Shown here: positions 25,683-38,035 of the stretch, piece by piece
How the letters are laid out: every line of letters starts with the position of its first letter
How positions within the stretch are numbered: position 1 is the stretch's first letter
Assembly (NCBI GenBank): GCA_037176905.1
Contig: JBBBWG010011335.1
Span: forward strand, 1-39,150
DNA from: Azolla pinnata
Taxonomy: Eukaryota > Streptophyta > Polypodiopsida > Salviniales > Salviniaceae
Length of the DNA: 39,150 bases
Direction of reading: 5' to 3'
Made by a program: the position numbers and the translations under genes
The notes under the pieces: model-generated
Told to the model about the DNA's origin: nothing
The model's input: the letters and a program-made list of their open reading frames with translations, nothing else
Databases searched by the model: none

Positions 25683-26520
25683 CGCCTTCTGAAATTAAGA
25701 ATTACAATAGTTTTTCTCTCACTGAAGAATTAACACTGAACTAATTACATTTTGGAATAACTAGCTTTTGTTGATTGAATACAACGAGGGAATCAATTCG
25801 TAAACAATAGCAGGAAGTAGAAAGAAATTGGTAAATAGTCATCTGCAAGATGAGTGTGAGAAGAGATAGATGGAAGCGATTAGTAAGGGAAGGATAGAAT
25901 CAATTAGTGAGAAGCAATCAAAATCAATCAATTAGTGATCAAACTAGGCATTGATCAGTAATTTCTAATTTTAGTAGGCATTAAGGTGTAATTAGTAAAT
26001 ATGTTAGTAATTAATTATGTTGTCAAGGAAAACCTTTCTTTCACATATTTACCAAATGCTCCTCATTCTGTAATTCCAAATTTACGATGTTTCTAGACTG
26101 CGAAAACACAAGGAAGCAAACTAGATATAAAACTAGGCGTTAATCTATAATTTCTAATCTTTAGCAGGCATTAAGATGTAGTTAATAAATTTGTTGGAGT
26201 TTTTCTGGTAGTTTTCCTTATACAGAGACACACACACACACACATATATATATATACATACATTATAATTAATTATTATGTTAGGGAAAGCCCTTCTTTC
26301 ACCTATTTACCCAAAGTGCCCTCTCTCTCTATAATTACAAAATTATTGGGCTATACCCCTGCCCATAATACAAAAACACAAGGAACCTGACTACGTATAT
26401 AAAACTAAGCGTTAATCCGTAAGTTCTAATTTTAGTCAGCATTAAGATGTAATTAACAAAATTGTTAGGAGTCTTTTTGGTAATTTCCCTTCTATATATA
26501 TATATATATAAATATATAAT

Positions 26521-28025
26521 CTGGAAACAAGGGAAGTATGTCTTAACGACTTAAGGGGGGAAAAGAATTGAATCCACAGAAATACGTAAAATGTCGAATA
26601 CAGTAAGATAATGGTTGTATTCACACCATTCCTTAGGACAAGCTGTATTTGTAATAATTAGAAAGGGCATTCGCCCTAGTCTGAGTTAGTAGCCTTTGTC
26701 GATGTTGTTGTTCATTAATATACAGTGCACATTGTGTGTCTCTTGCTCAGTTTCTGACAATTTGCTTGTATCGTTCACTGACTAACTCAGCATGTATGAC
26801 TTTTGGTTTTGTATTCCTCCATTTGGAATTTCATCATCAAAGCCGAAGTTGAGCTCTCCGGCGCTTCCAGGTTGATTCCTATATGGTTCCGATTATTCTC
26901 CAAGTAAGGTCTCCAGATCGGATCGGATCGGATCGGATCGATTTAGCGGGATGATTAAAACGCTACAGTCTTCCGAATGACGTTATCGATGACTCCAGAA
27001 ACACTCGGCTAATCGAACCTCTCCAGACTCCACATCGATATCATTGATCGGCGATCATCTCTATGCTGCAAGATCAACTATATCCTTGAGGCACAAACAT
27101 ATACAGACATGGCTCCGAATAAAGCACGAAAGCGATTTCCAATAATAAAGAGAATCCTGCAGATACTTCTTTTTCTTTTTCTGCTCTAGTCGTTTGATCC
27201 GAGGAGAGAAATTGCCCATCAATTTTGTTGTTGAGAATCAATTTGAAAGGTAACAGCAAATCCCACCGCGTACAGCATTGAAACACAATGCAGAAAAAAA
27301 TAGATGCAAAGTTGTCCAAAACAAGACCTCACAAATGATACCAACTCCAAACCAGAGGCTGCATATCAAGTTCCTGAGCTTGACAAATTGGTGAAAAGAC
27401 CCCAAGCAATCAATTAGTTTGCACTGTATTTCCAACACAATCAGTTGAAGCCACACTGTAGTATAAAAAGATTTTCATGCTTCAAATTATCACCCTGAAC
27501 TTTGGGGAAATGTACAACAGCACATCTAATTGCCCTGTCATTTGATCTTTGTTTTTGATTCCCTATTTGCTGTAAAATCACAGCTTACCTAATATGCATG
27601 AATGCATATGATTGTATATCTGTATATGCATGTCTCATCTATCCTTCAGTTTCTCTTGAATATATAGAAGGCCACTGTGATTCAGAGGTTGAAAATGCCA
27701 TGGAGCTCTTTACATCATTTCTCAACAGCCTGTCTCAAATAGCTTCAAAAAGCTTCAAAAAGAGACTTGAAAATCCAAAGAAGAAAAGATTGCTTCTTCA
27801 AAACCATGAAAGTTGATTTCATGACAAAAAAGATAAAAAGGCTGCAGCCAAAAGCTCTCCACCCAGAAAAAACCCCTTTTACAGAAAAAGTCAGCCCCGC
27901 AAATTGCTGCCAGCCCTAAAGAAGCAAGCTTTGTTTCTTTTTCTACAGAAAGTCATGGAGAAATCCATCTTTCTATCTTTAAGTTCCTCTGTCTTTTCTT
28001 CGATCAGAGAACCCTCCATTGGAAC
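26521..28025. other. Spacer 3' of the PAS-Raf kinase gene
   Basis: Contains a (GATCG)n run at about 26913-26942. The stretch at about 26640-26760 has the feel of an LTR end (ATATACAGTG...TCTGACA), but no partner or termini could be fixed. The region near 27800-28025 is presumably the kinase 3' UTR. Minus-strand frames at 27074-27456 show no family. Confidence 0.4.
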
Positions 28026-31000
28026 TCAATTCTGTACTCCTTTCGGACTTGGTATTTTCCTTTGAATTTCTTTCAAGCGGTGTAAAATCCCCTCAAAGCT
28101 CGGTCGAAGTTCTGGATCACTGTGATGAAATGTGATAGTGGCTAACAAAATGAGTGTCTTTAGTAATGAATGTAATCTAAACCTAACACTCAATGCAATC
28201 TTTTGCCTACCAATCTATACAATGAAAATCTGTAATAGGTACTGTACATCATATGGTAAGAAACATTGCATGTTTATATGAATGTGTACAAATACACAGG
28301 CAAGCAAACATAGATACATATATAAGCACAGACAGACATATTGCAGGCATACACACACACATGTATACATATATTATACAAGCCTTTTACTTGCTATGCT
28401 TTCATCATCTAATAGTTGGCACTATTACAGTGCATTTAGCAACATGTGGAGTGTAAATTACAGAGTCAATGCTTTTACCGTTGCCAACAGTCCCGAATGA
28501 GCAAAGACCACATCGGATCTACATCTGCAGGGATTTCCAGCCTTTGATCCATGAACCCAACTACCCCAACCACCTGTAATTCATCAGATTTTTGTCAAAA
28601 ATTACATAAATTCCAGCAACAAATGTGAAATTGCACACTGTATTTTCGTGTTTCAAAAGCCTTACAGACAATTATCACAACATGCCATCTAGCTCTTAAT
28701 GATATGCTCAAGGCTGCCAAGTATAAGTATGTGCCACATATATAACAGATCATAGCTTTGCTATGCAATTATTAGTGGCAGAAACCGAAAAACAATAAGA
28801 AAGAGCAGATGTGAGTTAACCAACCACGGAAGTTTCATGAAGTGCAACTCTTTCCGAAAATAACAAACATTGTAGGGCATTGCCAATCATGTTTTTAGGA
28901 CATCATTAGTAATATTTTGAGCTGATTATTAGAATATCATGACTGCATAAAATTAGTCCTCTCCACCACACATTAGAATCAAGAGACTTTGGATCTCAAC
29001 AATTGCACCCCAATTTTGCAAGTGTCTTCGATTTTATTCTTTTCACTGTTCGGGTTGCAGATAAAGAATACGTTTGTGGGTAAGGCTAGTTTCTGCTAAA
29101 ACCAAATATGGGTGTGCCTGAACCCAAAAAAATACTCTAAACAATGTCTGGTAACTGGCTTTTCCTAATATACACTGTCTATACAATTCAGAAGTTGGCA
29201 ATACCTAAGAACCATTAAGACTCTTAATACCAAGGTTTCTGAAAGCAAGGTGCGAAGATCTGAAACAAAGACGCCACATCAGTATATTTTGCTAAGGCTC
29301 GTATTAAAAACACCCTTCCGCAGCTCCAAGCTTTGGGGTCAACAAATTTACAGTCCAACCTTATAATTAAAAGTCTTCTATTCTCAACCGCTTATTTCAT
29401 GATTATGAAATCAGTGAAAGCTAATTATGAGTAAAGATGGTCCGCCCACAATACATATATAATGCATACTGCGTATAATTTCTATTTTACTTTTCATGAT
29501 AATACCTGCATGGGATTCAAATCTTCCCATGGAGTTTGTTCTGTAACTAGCTCCCATAAAATAACTCCAAAACTATACATATCACACCTGGAAAAATCCA
29601 AACATTGCAGAGGTTACTAGTTATATCTAACAAGGCCAAACAACTGATTTATATGAATACGCAACAGATAAAATTGCTAATTTTCTCACTTCTCATTAGA
29701 AAGCTCATTGCGAAGTACCTCTGGAGCCATCCATTGTGGCTGCAAAATGAGAACAAAAAATGTTAACTTTTAGTATGACCCATCAATAAACCAATGAAAC
29801 ATAAACCGTTTTACAATAAACCAAGCAACAAAAATTATAAAGTGACCCATGAACTACACCCTTATAAACCTGCCCATCGATGAGAACAATATCCATGTGA
29901 GCCAGTTATAATCATCACGTATATTGAACAATGGATATAGATATTCATATACAATTCCACCAGAATCCCTTCCTTACCAAGATAATGTCATATGTATGTT
30001 TATGAAATTCCATGAAAAGTTTCAACAGCAATAATTGGATGAAACTGTGTTTGATCCTGAGTTCAACTGATTCTTCCAAAATCGGTAAGACAATGATTCT
30101 GCCTCAGTCACATGCACAGTTTAACGAGGAACGTTTACATCACAGGAACATTTACATGACATAAGTCCATCAATTCAGAATTGCTTACTGTGCCTTTCCC
30201 AGAAAATGTGTCAAGAAATTTTCCATGCTTCAACTTGGATAGACCAAAGTCTCCAACCTGTAAAGGAAACAAGACCAAAAATGAGTAGAGGGTTGGAGAA
30301 AGGAAAAAAGACCAAAAATGAGTAGAAGGATTGTGGGGAAGCGGAATTTCCAAAGATGTAAACAAACCTACTTTGACAGTCCAATTCTTATCAACAAGGA
30401 CGTTTGACGATTTTAAGTCCCTATGCACAATGGGCGGATTAAGCTTGTGCAAGTAGTTCATTCCCCGAGCCTGTCATTCATACACGTAATAACACATGAT
30501 TAGTATGTCACACCCATCAAATCAAAACCTAAGCATATTGTGAAGACCCATCTACCAACTAATACCTAATGAAATTGGACACGATAATGAAGAAGATTAA
30601 AATCTAAATCATATAATAGATTCCTAACCAAGCCATTGGCCCTCAGGGAGGCAAATTTGGTATTGGATGCATCTAAACCATGCTTTATATCTGAACTAAT
30701 ACACATGAACCACTTCAAGTGATAGGTTATCACAGTGAGAAGACATCAATAATGTAGCAAAACAGATTCTCTATGCTAGAAGTTTCTAGGATATGAATAT
30801 GCAGGCATGAAGTGTTGCAATTGTAGACCACGAAAGTGACAGGACGTCAATAATATAGTTGAAACTTTCTCTATAAACGATCCAACATGGCACATATCAC
30901 TCTTATCAAAATATATACCTCAATTACATAGGCATAGATGATTAGCCCTATATATATTCACTCCAAGCTTGCAGTACCTACTCCTTTACCTTCGATCCTC

Positions 31001-34000
31001 TCTTACATCCAAAACTGGCTTTTACATCACTCCCAAGAATGATAGTTATGCATTACTGGTCATATGCAGATGCAACATACTTTCAAGCCACTTAATTCCT
31101 TACTATGTCAATGGCTACACGCACTCGCCTTCTCCAATCCAATCCTTGAGTCTTTCTATGCAGCAACCGGAATAAGCTTCCCCTGCATTTCGAAGAAACA
31201 AGTTAAAAGCTGATAGTATATTAAACCTTAGTCATCAATTTAGTATTCAAAACCTAGCTCTGAAACAAAATAATAACCTTGGAAGAAATTCAGTTATTAT
31301 TGAGAGATGCTCTGGAGACAAAACCGCTCCCATGAAAAGCACTGTATTAGGATGCCGTAGCCTCTTCATGATTCGTATCTGTGTTGTATCAATCATACGA
31401 TTAAAAATGTGTAATGAATATCAAAAGCATACTCTTTGCATGTATGAGATTAGGTACTCCATTCACAGACTTGATCTGAAAGAATATTTAATCCATAGCC
31501 ACATTTTCACGGAATTCATCATCAAACACACACTAAAGTAAGTCCTGATTACCTCCTCTTTGAAATGCTCTAAGTGTTCCTCGGTAAATTCTTGCTGTGA
31601 AAAAACCTTAATGGCAACATCCTGTTCACAGAGCAAAAATATATGGTTCCATAACCCATTTACACAATTTTCTGTATAAAATTTACGACCGTTCCAGAAA
31701 TTTCAAAGTAAAGACTAAAGACTAAAGAAAAAAGCCTTACAGAGCCAACCCAAAAGCCATGATACACTGTACCACAAGAACCTAGAAAAGTAAACAAAAA
31801 GATCATATAACTACATATTCAGACTAAAGATTGAAAAGAACAAGAATAACATAGAAATATGTGATTACGACATACCTTCACCAATTTTTTCACAAATTGT
31901 CAACGATTTCCAATCAATCTCACAATCTCGTATATCCATCTCAGAGTTACCAGCTGATCTACGTATGGTATCAGCAAGTAGAAGTCCAGACTCATTTTCA
32001 CTGCTGCTCAAACATCTACTTTGGAATATCTGCATCTTATTATGGTCAGCCCTTTCCAATTCTCGCCTGCTTGAAATATCTTCATTCAAGCACATTCCAC
32101 TAGCTTGCACTCGTAAAAGCCCATCCTTTCTTAGGTGGGATTTTTGGTTGGAGCGAAGTAACGTGTTTCTAGAGTAGTCTTGGAAAAAAACTTCATCCAC
32201 TTTATATCGCTTTGTTGATTGTGGAACAATTGTTCTTCCCCAAATAGAATTGAGGTTATCAGCTGAGATATGAGTTCTCTCCATTTCGATGCTGTTCAAA
32301 TGCTTGGACTTTAAAACGTTGTGCCCAATATTGTGAGGGTTCAGAAGTATATCGTCAATCTTGAAGCAAGGTGAAAGCTTGTTCGATGGAGTAGTGGAAG
32401 TCGTCCCACATGTCTGATAAAGACAAATAGACAACAACCAACCAACCATTAACTAACAACAGATAGTTTGTAAATATTAAGGAATAGCATCCACTATAAA
32501 GTTCACAATCTGGACTCGACAAACATCATACAACAATTTTGATCGAAAGGTTCAGAAGTCTGCAAAAATACATCAACTTTCTTTGCCATAACACAGCATT
32601 TTCAAGACTTTAGGAGAAGAGAAACGCCCATTAACTAAATTAATTGAACCACATAAGTTTAAAATCTGAATGAAGATGGTAACCTCCAACTAAACCAAGC
32701 TAAAATAGAGTTTTATTGCTTAAAATGGGGAAATTTGAAGATTTAACCAACCATGTTCAATACGAAACCAGAAAATCATAGACTAGAGACTTAACAGTTA
32801 TATGAAGCTATCACTTGAACATATGACCCAAGAAGAAGAATATATACAGTACCAGATCTGTCAACGAAGACCCAAAAGGAATTCCATGAGGCTGCTGGTG
32901 TTTATGCTTCAAAATGAACGGATCTAAAGAGTGTCCAATACTGGTATAACTTGAAAACCGCCGAGCATCGACGCTCACTCCAATAACCCCCACAATTTCT
33001 CCATTGTCATCATACAAGAGTGTGTTTGTGACAAGACAAAGGAAAACCTCACCAGATTTCTTCAGCAGTGGGAATTGACCATTCCATTGTTCTCCAGTCC
33101 TCACAACGTTAGCTATAATCTTGCACCCCAGACTGATATATTCCTTCTGAACAAGGAGATCAAATATACTCCTCCCCAAAGCTTCCGCTTGAGAATAACC
33201 GAAGAGCAATTCGGCGTTCCGGTTCCTAAAATGAAAGAGGAAGATGTGAAAAACAACATCATTCAATGGGTGCGTCAAATAAAGAGTCACTGATACAGAG
33301 TTTCTTGCTGAGAAATTCTTTGAGAAAAGATATGCAACAAAGTAGTTTAAAGAAGCGTAAAGAAAAAAAGAAAGTAGGCTTCCTAAGGCATGTTACCAGT
33401 ATATCACCTCAGCACTAAGAGCAAAGATATAGACAGCATGACCAATGGATTGGAGGAGGCGTCTCTCTGAGATGTGCTTGGTGATGGGAGACGTGTTCAT
33501 GACAACGTTCAGGTCAAGGTGAGAAGGAGTGACCAAAGAAGTGATCCTTTGATTGGTATCTTCATCCCAGGGGCTGTTGTCCATGTCTTTGTTGCTCTTG
33601 CTGTGGTTATTCGAAGGTGTTCTTGGGAGGATTTCATCAAGCGAAGAATCTTTTGAAAGGGGGGAGCAGGTTTCACACTCAGATGGCGGCTGGGCTGGCA
33701 TCAAGAGCTTCGCGATCTGAGCCCTGAGAAGGGCATGATCTGCCTCGAGCTCCATGATCCTCTTCATCAAAGCCTCTTCCGAGGACGCAGTTGCTTGAGC
33801 CAAAGATTGTGGACACCCTTTCCGGGGTTGGAATGACAGCTCCGGAGATTCTCTCCCATATTGCTCCTCCAGAGATTCTCTCCCATATGGCTCAGGAGAT
33901 TCCATTCCTGGAGTAAGGGGGCAGGGGTACAAAGACTCGGGAGATTCTTTCCGTGCCAGTGTCGATGGCTCCGAACGTTCCATTTCCGATGCCTGAAACA

Positions 34001-34559
34001 ATGATGACACCAGCGATTCCCCGCCGGGTGGCACGCACTGCTCTGGAGATTCCTTTCCCGATGTAGACATCGGATTCTGAAACAAAGATCCCTTTCCCGG
34101 TGTAGACATCGGGTACAGAGACAACGGTTGTGGAAGCTCCTTTGCCAACGAAGACATCGGGTAAGGAACCAAGGATTCCAGGGATTCCTTTCCTGACACA
34201 GACATCAGAAACAAAGATTCTGGAGATCCCTTTCCTGATGCAGATACCGGGTATGTAAACATTGATTCTGGAGATTCCCTTCCCGATGTAGGCATCGGAA
34301 ACGACGATTCAGTAGACTTCGTTTCCAGCGTCGACATTCGAAACAACGATTCTAGCGATTCCTTTCCTGATGTCGACGTCGGAGTTGGAGATTCCAGAGT
34401 TTCCCTTCCAGTTGTAGACCTTGGAAACAAAGAATCCACGGATTCTTCCTGATTTAGGGCAGCCGGCTCCAAACCTTCCCTCCCCGATGTAGATGCTGTC
34501 CCAGGCTTATCGCGATCTTCGTTCCCTGTGATTCCTGATACTTGAACGGAGGATTCCAT
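28026..34559 (-). CDS. PAS-domain Raf-like MAPKKK, 13 exons
   Basis: Plant Raf-like kinase with an N-terminal PAS domain (the Arabidopsis B2 group). Exons in order: 33397-34559, 32853-33225, 31876-32413, 31741-31781, 31553-31621, 31278-31378, 31104-31182, 30372-30470, 30189-30257, 29690-29739, 29506-29587, 28479-28573, 28026-28119. All phases agree: 950 aa. Residues about 20-270 are Ser/Glu/Pro-rich repeats ([10 protein letters not shown] type). A short coiled coil follows ([21 protein letters not shown]), then the PAS domain (about 360-475; [14 protein letters not shown]). The kinase spans about 677-945, with glycine loop [14 protein letters not shown] lysine K710 in VAIK, catalytic D806 in HRDLKSSN, D824 of DFG, WMAPEVL and [14 protein letters not shown]. 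All key residues are present, so it should be active. The ATG at 34559 has a G at -3 and +4; an in-frame ATG at 34664 would add 35 residues. The role (likely stress or hormone signalling) is inferred from the family. Confidence 0.95.
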
Positions 34560-35442
34560 CTCCCAAAGATCCCAGCTTGTGCAGTAATGCTCGTATTGCT
34601 TGTATGCAAACTTATGTATGTAAGCAGGTAAGCAAATAGTGGAGCATGTGTGCATGTTACGCATGTATGCTTGTCTGCTACTACAAGTCTTTCAAGGCAA
34701 CATCCAGAGAACAGAGGAGAAGGCAGTCGAGAACGAACCAGAACTCTTTCTGCCTTCAATCGCAATCGATGATGTGTTTCGCGGAGACTGGGGATTTTTG
34801 CACTTGAGAAGGAACGGAATCTCAACCCGATCGAAACGGGAGATCACAAACTTTCTGATGAATCGAATCGAATCCCAATCTCCGAAATCGGAGTCGTCTT
34901 GAAGAAAAATAGAAGCAAAGCGTGCGCTCGGAATCGATTCTTTCGCCTCAACAACGATTGAAGCAAAGCCCACCATCAGAATCGGAGCCTTCCGTGAAGG
35001 ATCCAATGCAAAACCCGGCGCTGACGATCGAACTCTTCCCGATGAAAGATCGATGCGAAACCCGAAATCAAACTCGACCCTTCGTGAAGGATCGAAATCG
35101 CAGGAAGAAACGGAATCTGTCACAAGGACTGAATAATCGGAAAAGGTTCGAGGAGCCCAACATCAGAGGACCTGGAGAAAAACACTGCCGAGCCTAGCCT
35201 CTGCGACGAGCCGCACCCAACTCCTGTAACATGATCTTTCGACGCCTCAAAGCTGAAATCCGAGCCTATGTGAGGAATCGGGGCCCGAATCCGAACAGGT
35301 ATCAGAAAAGAATCCTTACCAGAATGAGCCGCTTTGTTGAACAAGAAGGGCGGAGGAGGAGGCGGAGGAGACAGACAATGCAGTTCAGAGGACCATAATC
35401 CTAGAGAAAAGACATGGCTCCTGCTTGATCAATCAGTTGCGG

Positions 35443-35494
<52 letters not shown>

Positions 35495-35600
35495 TCAACA
35501 GAGAAAGTAGAAGCTGAAGCGTGAAGCAAGGAAAAGAAGAGCAGAGACAGCGGCCGAAACCCTAACTCTTAAGCATGCCAAAGAGGGTTTCCGCGTGTGC
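34560..35600 (-). other. 5' leader and promoter region of the PAS-Raf kinase
   Basis: On the minus strand this holds an ATG-started frame of 94 codons (34976-34692), a possible uORF if the leader is unspliced. A leader intron is possible but could not be fixed. The DNA has short degenerate repeats around GATCCTTCACGAAGG. No gene on the plus strand is supported. Confidence 0.45.
35446..35490. repeat. (CT)n / (GA)n run in the kinase promoter or leader
   Basis: About 22 perfect dinucleotide units, GA on the kinase strand. Runs like this are common near plant transcription start sites and are bound by BPC-type GAGA factors. Which side of the start site it lies on is not known. Confidence 0.9.
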
Positions 35601-35809
35601 TGAATCTGCAGAACGCTCCTTCCTTCCTGACAGACTTGAGGGGGAGAGATGAGCGTGGCGATGGCAGAGAAAGGGGAGCCCCAGGCGAGCGACAGGAGGA
35701 AGAGATGCAGAGGGATGGGGAGGGGGCTCTCTACACTGACGAATTCATAGCCATGGAAGGGAGTTCATCGCCATGGAAGGAAGCTTCCATGGCCTGGAAA
35801 TGGAGAAGG

Positions 35810-37490
35810 GGAAAGATGATGATGATGCTGGTGATGATGATGATTGTGATGGTGGTGATGGTTCTGATGGTAGTGATGGTTGTGGTGGTGATGGTGATGA
35901 TGGTGGCGGTAGTGATGAGGATGATAGTGGCGGTGATGGTGATGATGGTGGTGGTGGTGATGATGGTGATGGTTGTGGCGGTGATGATGGTGATGGTGAT
36001 GGTGGTGATGATTGTGGTGATGATGATTGTGGGGATGATGATGGTGATGATTATGGTGGTGGTGATGCTGGTGGTGATGATGGTGATGGTTGTGGAGGTG
36101 GTGATGATGGTGATGGTTGTGGCGGTGATGATGGTGATGGTGATGGTGGTGATGGTTGTGGTGATGATGATTGTGGGGATGATGATGGTGATGATGGTGG
36201 TGGTGGTGATGGTGGTGGTGATGATGGTGATGATTGTGGCGGTGATGATGATGATGGTGGTGGTGGTGATGATGGTGATGATGGTGGCAGTGGTATGATG
36301 ATGATGGTGGTGATGCTGGTGGTGATGCTGGTGGTGATGATGGTGATCGTTGTGGCGGTGATGATGGTGATGGTGATGGTGATGATGGTGATGATGGTGA
36401 TGATGGTGGTGGTGATGGTGGTGATGGTGGTGATGGTGGTGTTAATGATGATGATGGTCGTGATGCTGGTGGTGATGATGATTGTGGTGGTGATGATGAT
36501 GGTGATGATGGTGATGATGGTGATGATGGTGATGATCATGGCGGTGATGATGATAGTGGTGGTGATGATGGTGATGATGGTGGTGGTGATGATGGTGGTG
36601 ATGGTGGCGGTGGTGATGATGGTGGTGATGATGATGGTGATCATGGTGGTGGTGATGGTGGTGGTGGTGATGGGGGGTGATGGTGGTGATGGTGGTGACG
36701 GTGGTGATGGCAGTGGTGATGATGGTGGTGGTGATGGTGATGGCGGTGATGATGATGGTGGTGATGATGATGGTGGTGATGATGATGGTGATCATGGTGG
36801 TGGTGATGGTGGTGGTGATGATGGGGGTGATGATGGTGATGGTGGTGATGGCGGTGGTGATGATGGTGGTGGTGGTGGTGGTGATGGTGGTGGTGGTGGT
36901 GATGACCATCATCAACACCACCATCATCATCATCGGCATGATCATGATCGTGGCAGCGTTGATGATGATAATGGCAGCAGTGATGCTGATGATGCTGATG
37001 GTGTCAGTGCCGATGATGGCGACCGTCGTGATGATGATGATGGTGATGGTGACGGTGGTGGTGGTGATGGAGTTACTGGTGATGATGTTGATGTTGCTGG
37101 TGCTCGCGGTGGTGAATGATGCTGATGCTCGCGACGGCGATGATATGCTCGTGGCGATGGTGACGATGCCGGTGGGTGGGTGATGATGGTGATGACGGTG
37201 CTACTGATGCTCGCGACGGCGATGATGCTCTCGTGGCGATGATGGTGATGATGATGCCGCTGCTGATGCTGATGTTGCTCCTACTGCCGCTGATGATGGT
37301 GGTGATGCCGACAGGGGTGATGATGGTGATGCGGCCGATGGTGATGATGGTGATGCGGCCGATGGTGATGATGGTGGCGATGGTTGCGATGGCGGTGATG
37401 CTGATGCTACTACTGATGCCGGTGATGCTGATGCTAATGATGGCGGTCGTGGTCGCAATGGTGATGATGCCAGTGATGATTCCACAAAAC
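35810..37490. repeat. Long GAT/GGT-type trinucleotide array (right)
   Basis: About 1.7 kb built of GAT, GGT and a few GCT, GGC and GAC triplets. The plus strand is strikingly C-poor until about 36900, after which mixed GCT/GCC triplets appear. It keeps the triplet frame over long distances, so it yields open frames of 197-448 codons (Asp/Gly, Met/Val, His or Ile/Thr). These are low-complexity artefacts. A few segments are near-copies of each other, for instance about 35960-36050 and 36100-36200. Confidence 0.95.
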
Positions 37491-38035
37491 CATGAGCTTG
37501 ACCATCACCTTTGCCCTTGACCTTGTACTTGACATTGACTTTGACTTTGACCTTGTACTTGTCCTTGACTTTGGCATTGACCTTGTACTTGACATTGACT
37601 TTTACTTTGACCTTGTACTTGTCCTTGACTTTGGCCTTGACATTGTCCTTGTAATTGACCTTGACATTGTCCTTGTAATTGACTTTGACTTTGTCTTTGA
37701 CTTTGACCTTGACCTTGACCTTTCCATTTGGCCATGGCCTTAGGTATTTTCCTTGACCTTGACCTTTGGGTTGACCATGTCCTAACCTTTACCTTTGTCT
37801 TGAGTGTGGCCTTTTGGCTTTTTTTTTTAAAGCCTTGACTTTAGTATTGGCCTTGATCCTTTATAAGCATGTGTTTGACCTTGACCTTGACCTTGACCTT
37901 TGCTATTCTTTCAGGCCTTGATCCTTGACAAGCATGGGTTGACCTTTGACCTTTGACTTTGACCTTGGCTTGACCTGTCCATTTTGCCTTTGCTATTCTT
38001 TCAGGCCCAATTAGGATGCCGTTGACCTTGACCTA
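37490..38035. repeat. TTGACC/TTGACT hexamer satellite
   Basis: Degenerate tandem hexamers, mainly CCTTGA, CTTTGA and CATTGA. I count nearly forty TTGAC cores, most followed by C or T. The plus frame encodes Leu/Asp/Phe/Val repeats and the minus frame Gln/Gly/Ser repeats; neither is believed. Each TTGAC[C/T] also matches the core of the W-box bound by WRKY factors. The array decays into unique DNA by about 38035. Confidence 0.9.

Larger units (their letters stand above)
23946..26520. mobile_element. Cluster of AT-rich MITE-like elements at (TA)n sites
   Basis: No coding frame is believable across 2.6 kb. The same terminal motif recurs in both directions, GGGAGAAT(T/G)ACC followed by an ACGCCTAACAAAATTATAAA-like stretch. 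Copies start at about 24283, 24708 and 25218. Reverse ends lie at about 24270, 26215 and 26488 (GGTAATTTCCC). Internal pieces such as 'TAGGCGTTAA' and 'AGGAATAAAATCAA' recur throughout. Ends sit against TATATA runs. This resembles (TA)n-targeting MITEs such as rice Micron, but the family is not identified. The block at 25990-26225 is a diverged copy of 26275-26500. Confidence 0.55.

Noticed and set aside
26640..26760. LTR-like 3' end in the spacer after the MITE cluster
   Set aside because: The look is suggestive, but no second terminus, target duplication, TATA box or partner could be placed.
34692..35123. 143-codon minus frame as an independent gene upstream of the kinase
   Set aside because: It has no ATG at its beginning and lies in the probable leader of the kinase; only the 94-codon ATG-started part was kept, as a possible uORF.
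35773..37119. 448-codon Asp/Gly-rich frame, and the 233-codon Met/Val frame at 35597-36298
   Set aside because: They are direct readings of the GAT/GGT array. Any frame of such an array stays open, and no family, start context or splice structure supports a gene.
37492..37743. Leu/Asp-rich frame and its antisense Gln/Gly/Ser frame
   Set aside because: Both are translations of the TTGACC hexamer satellite and have no features of a real protein.
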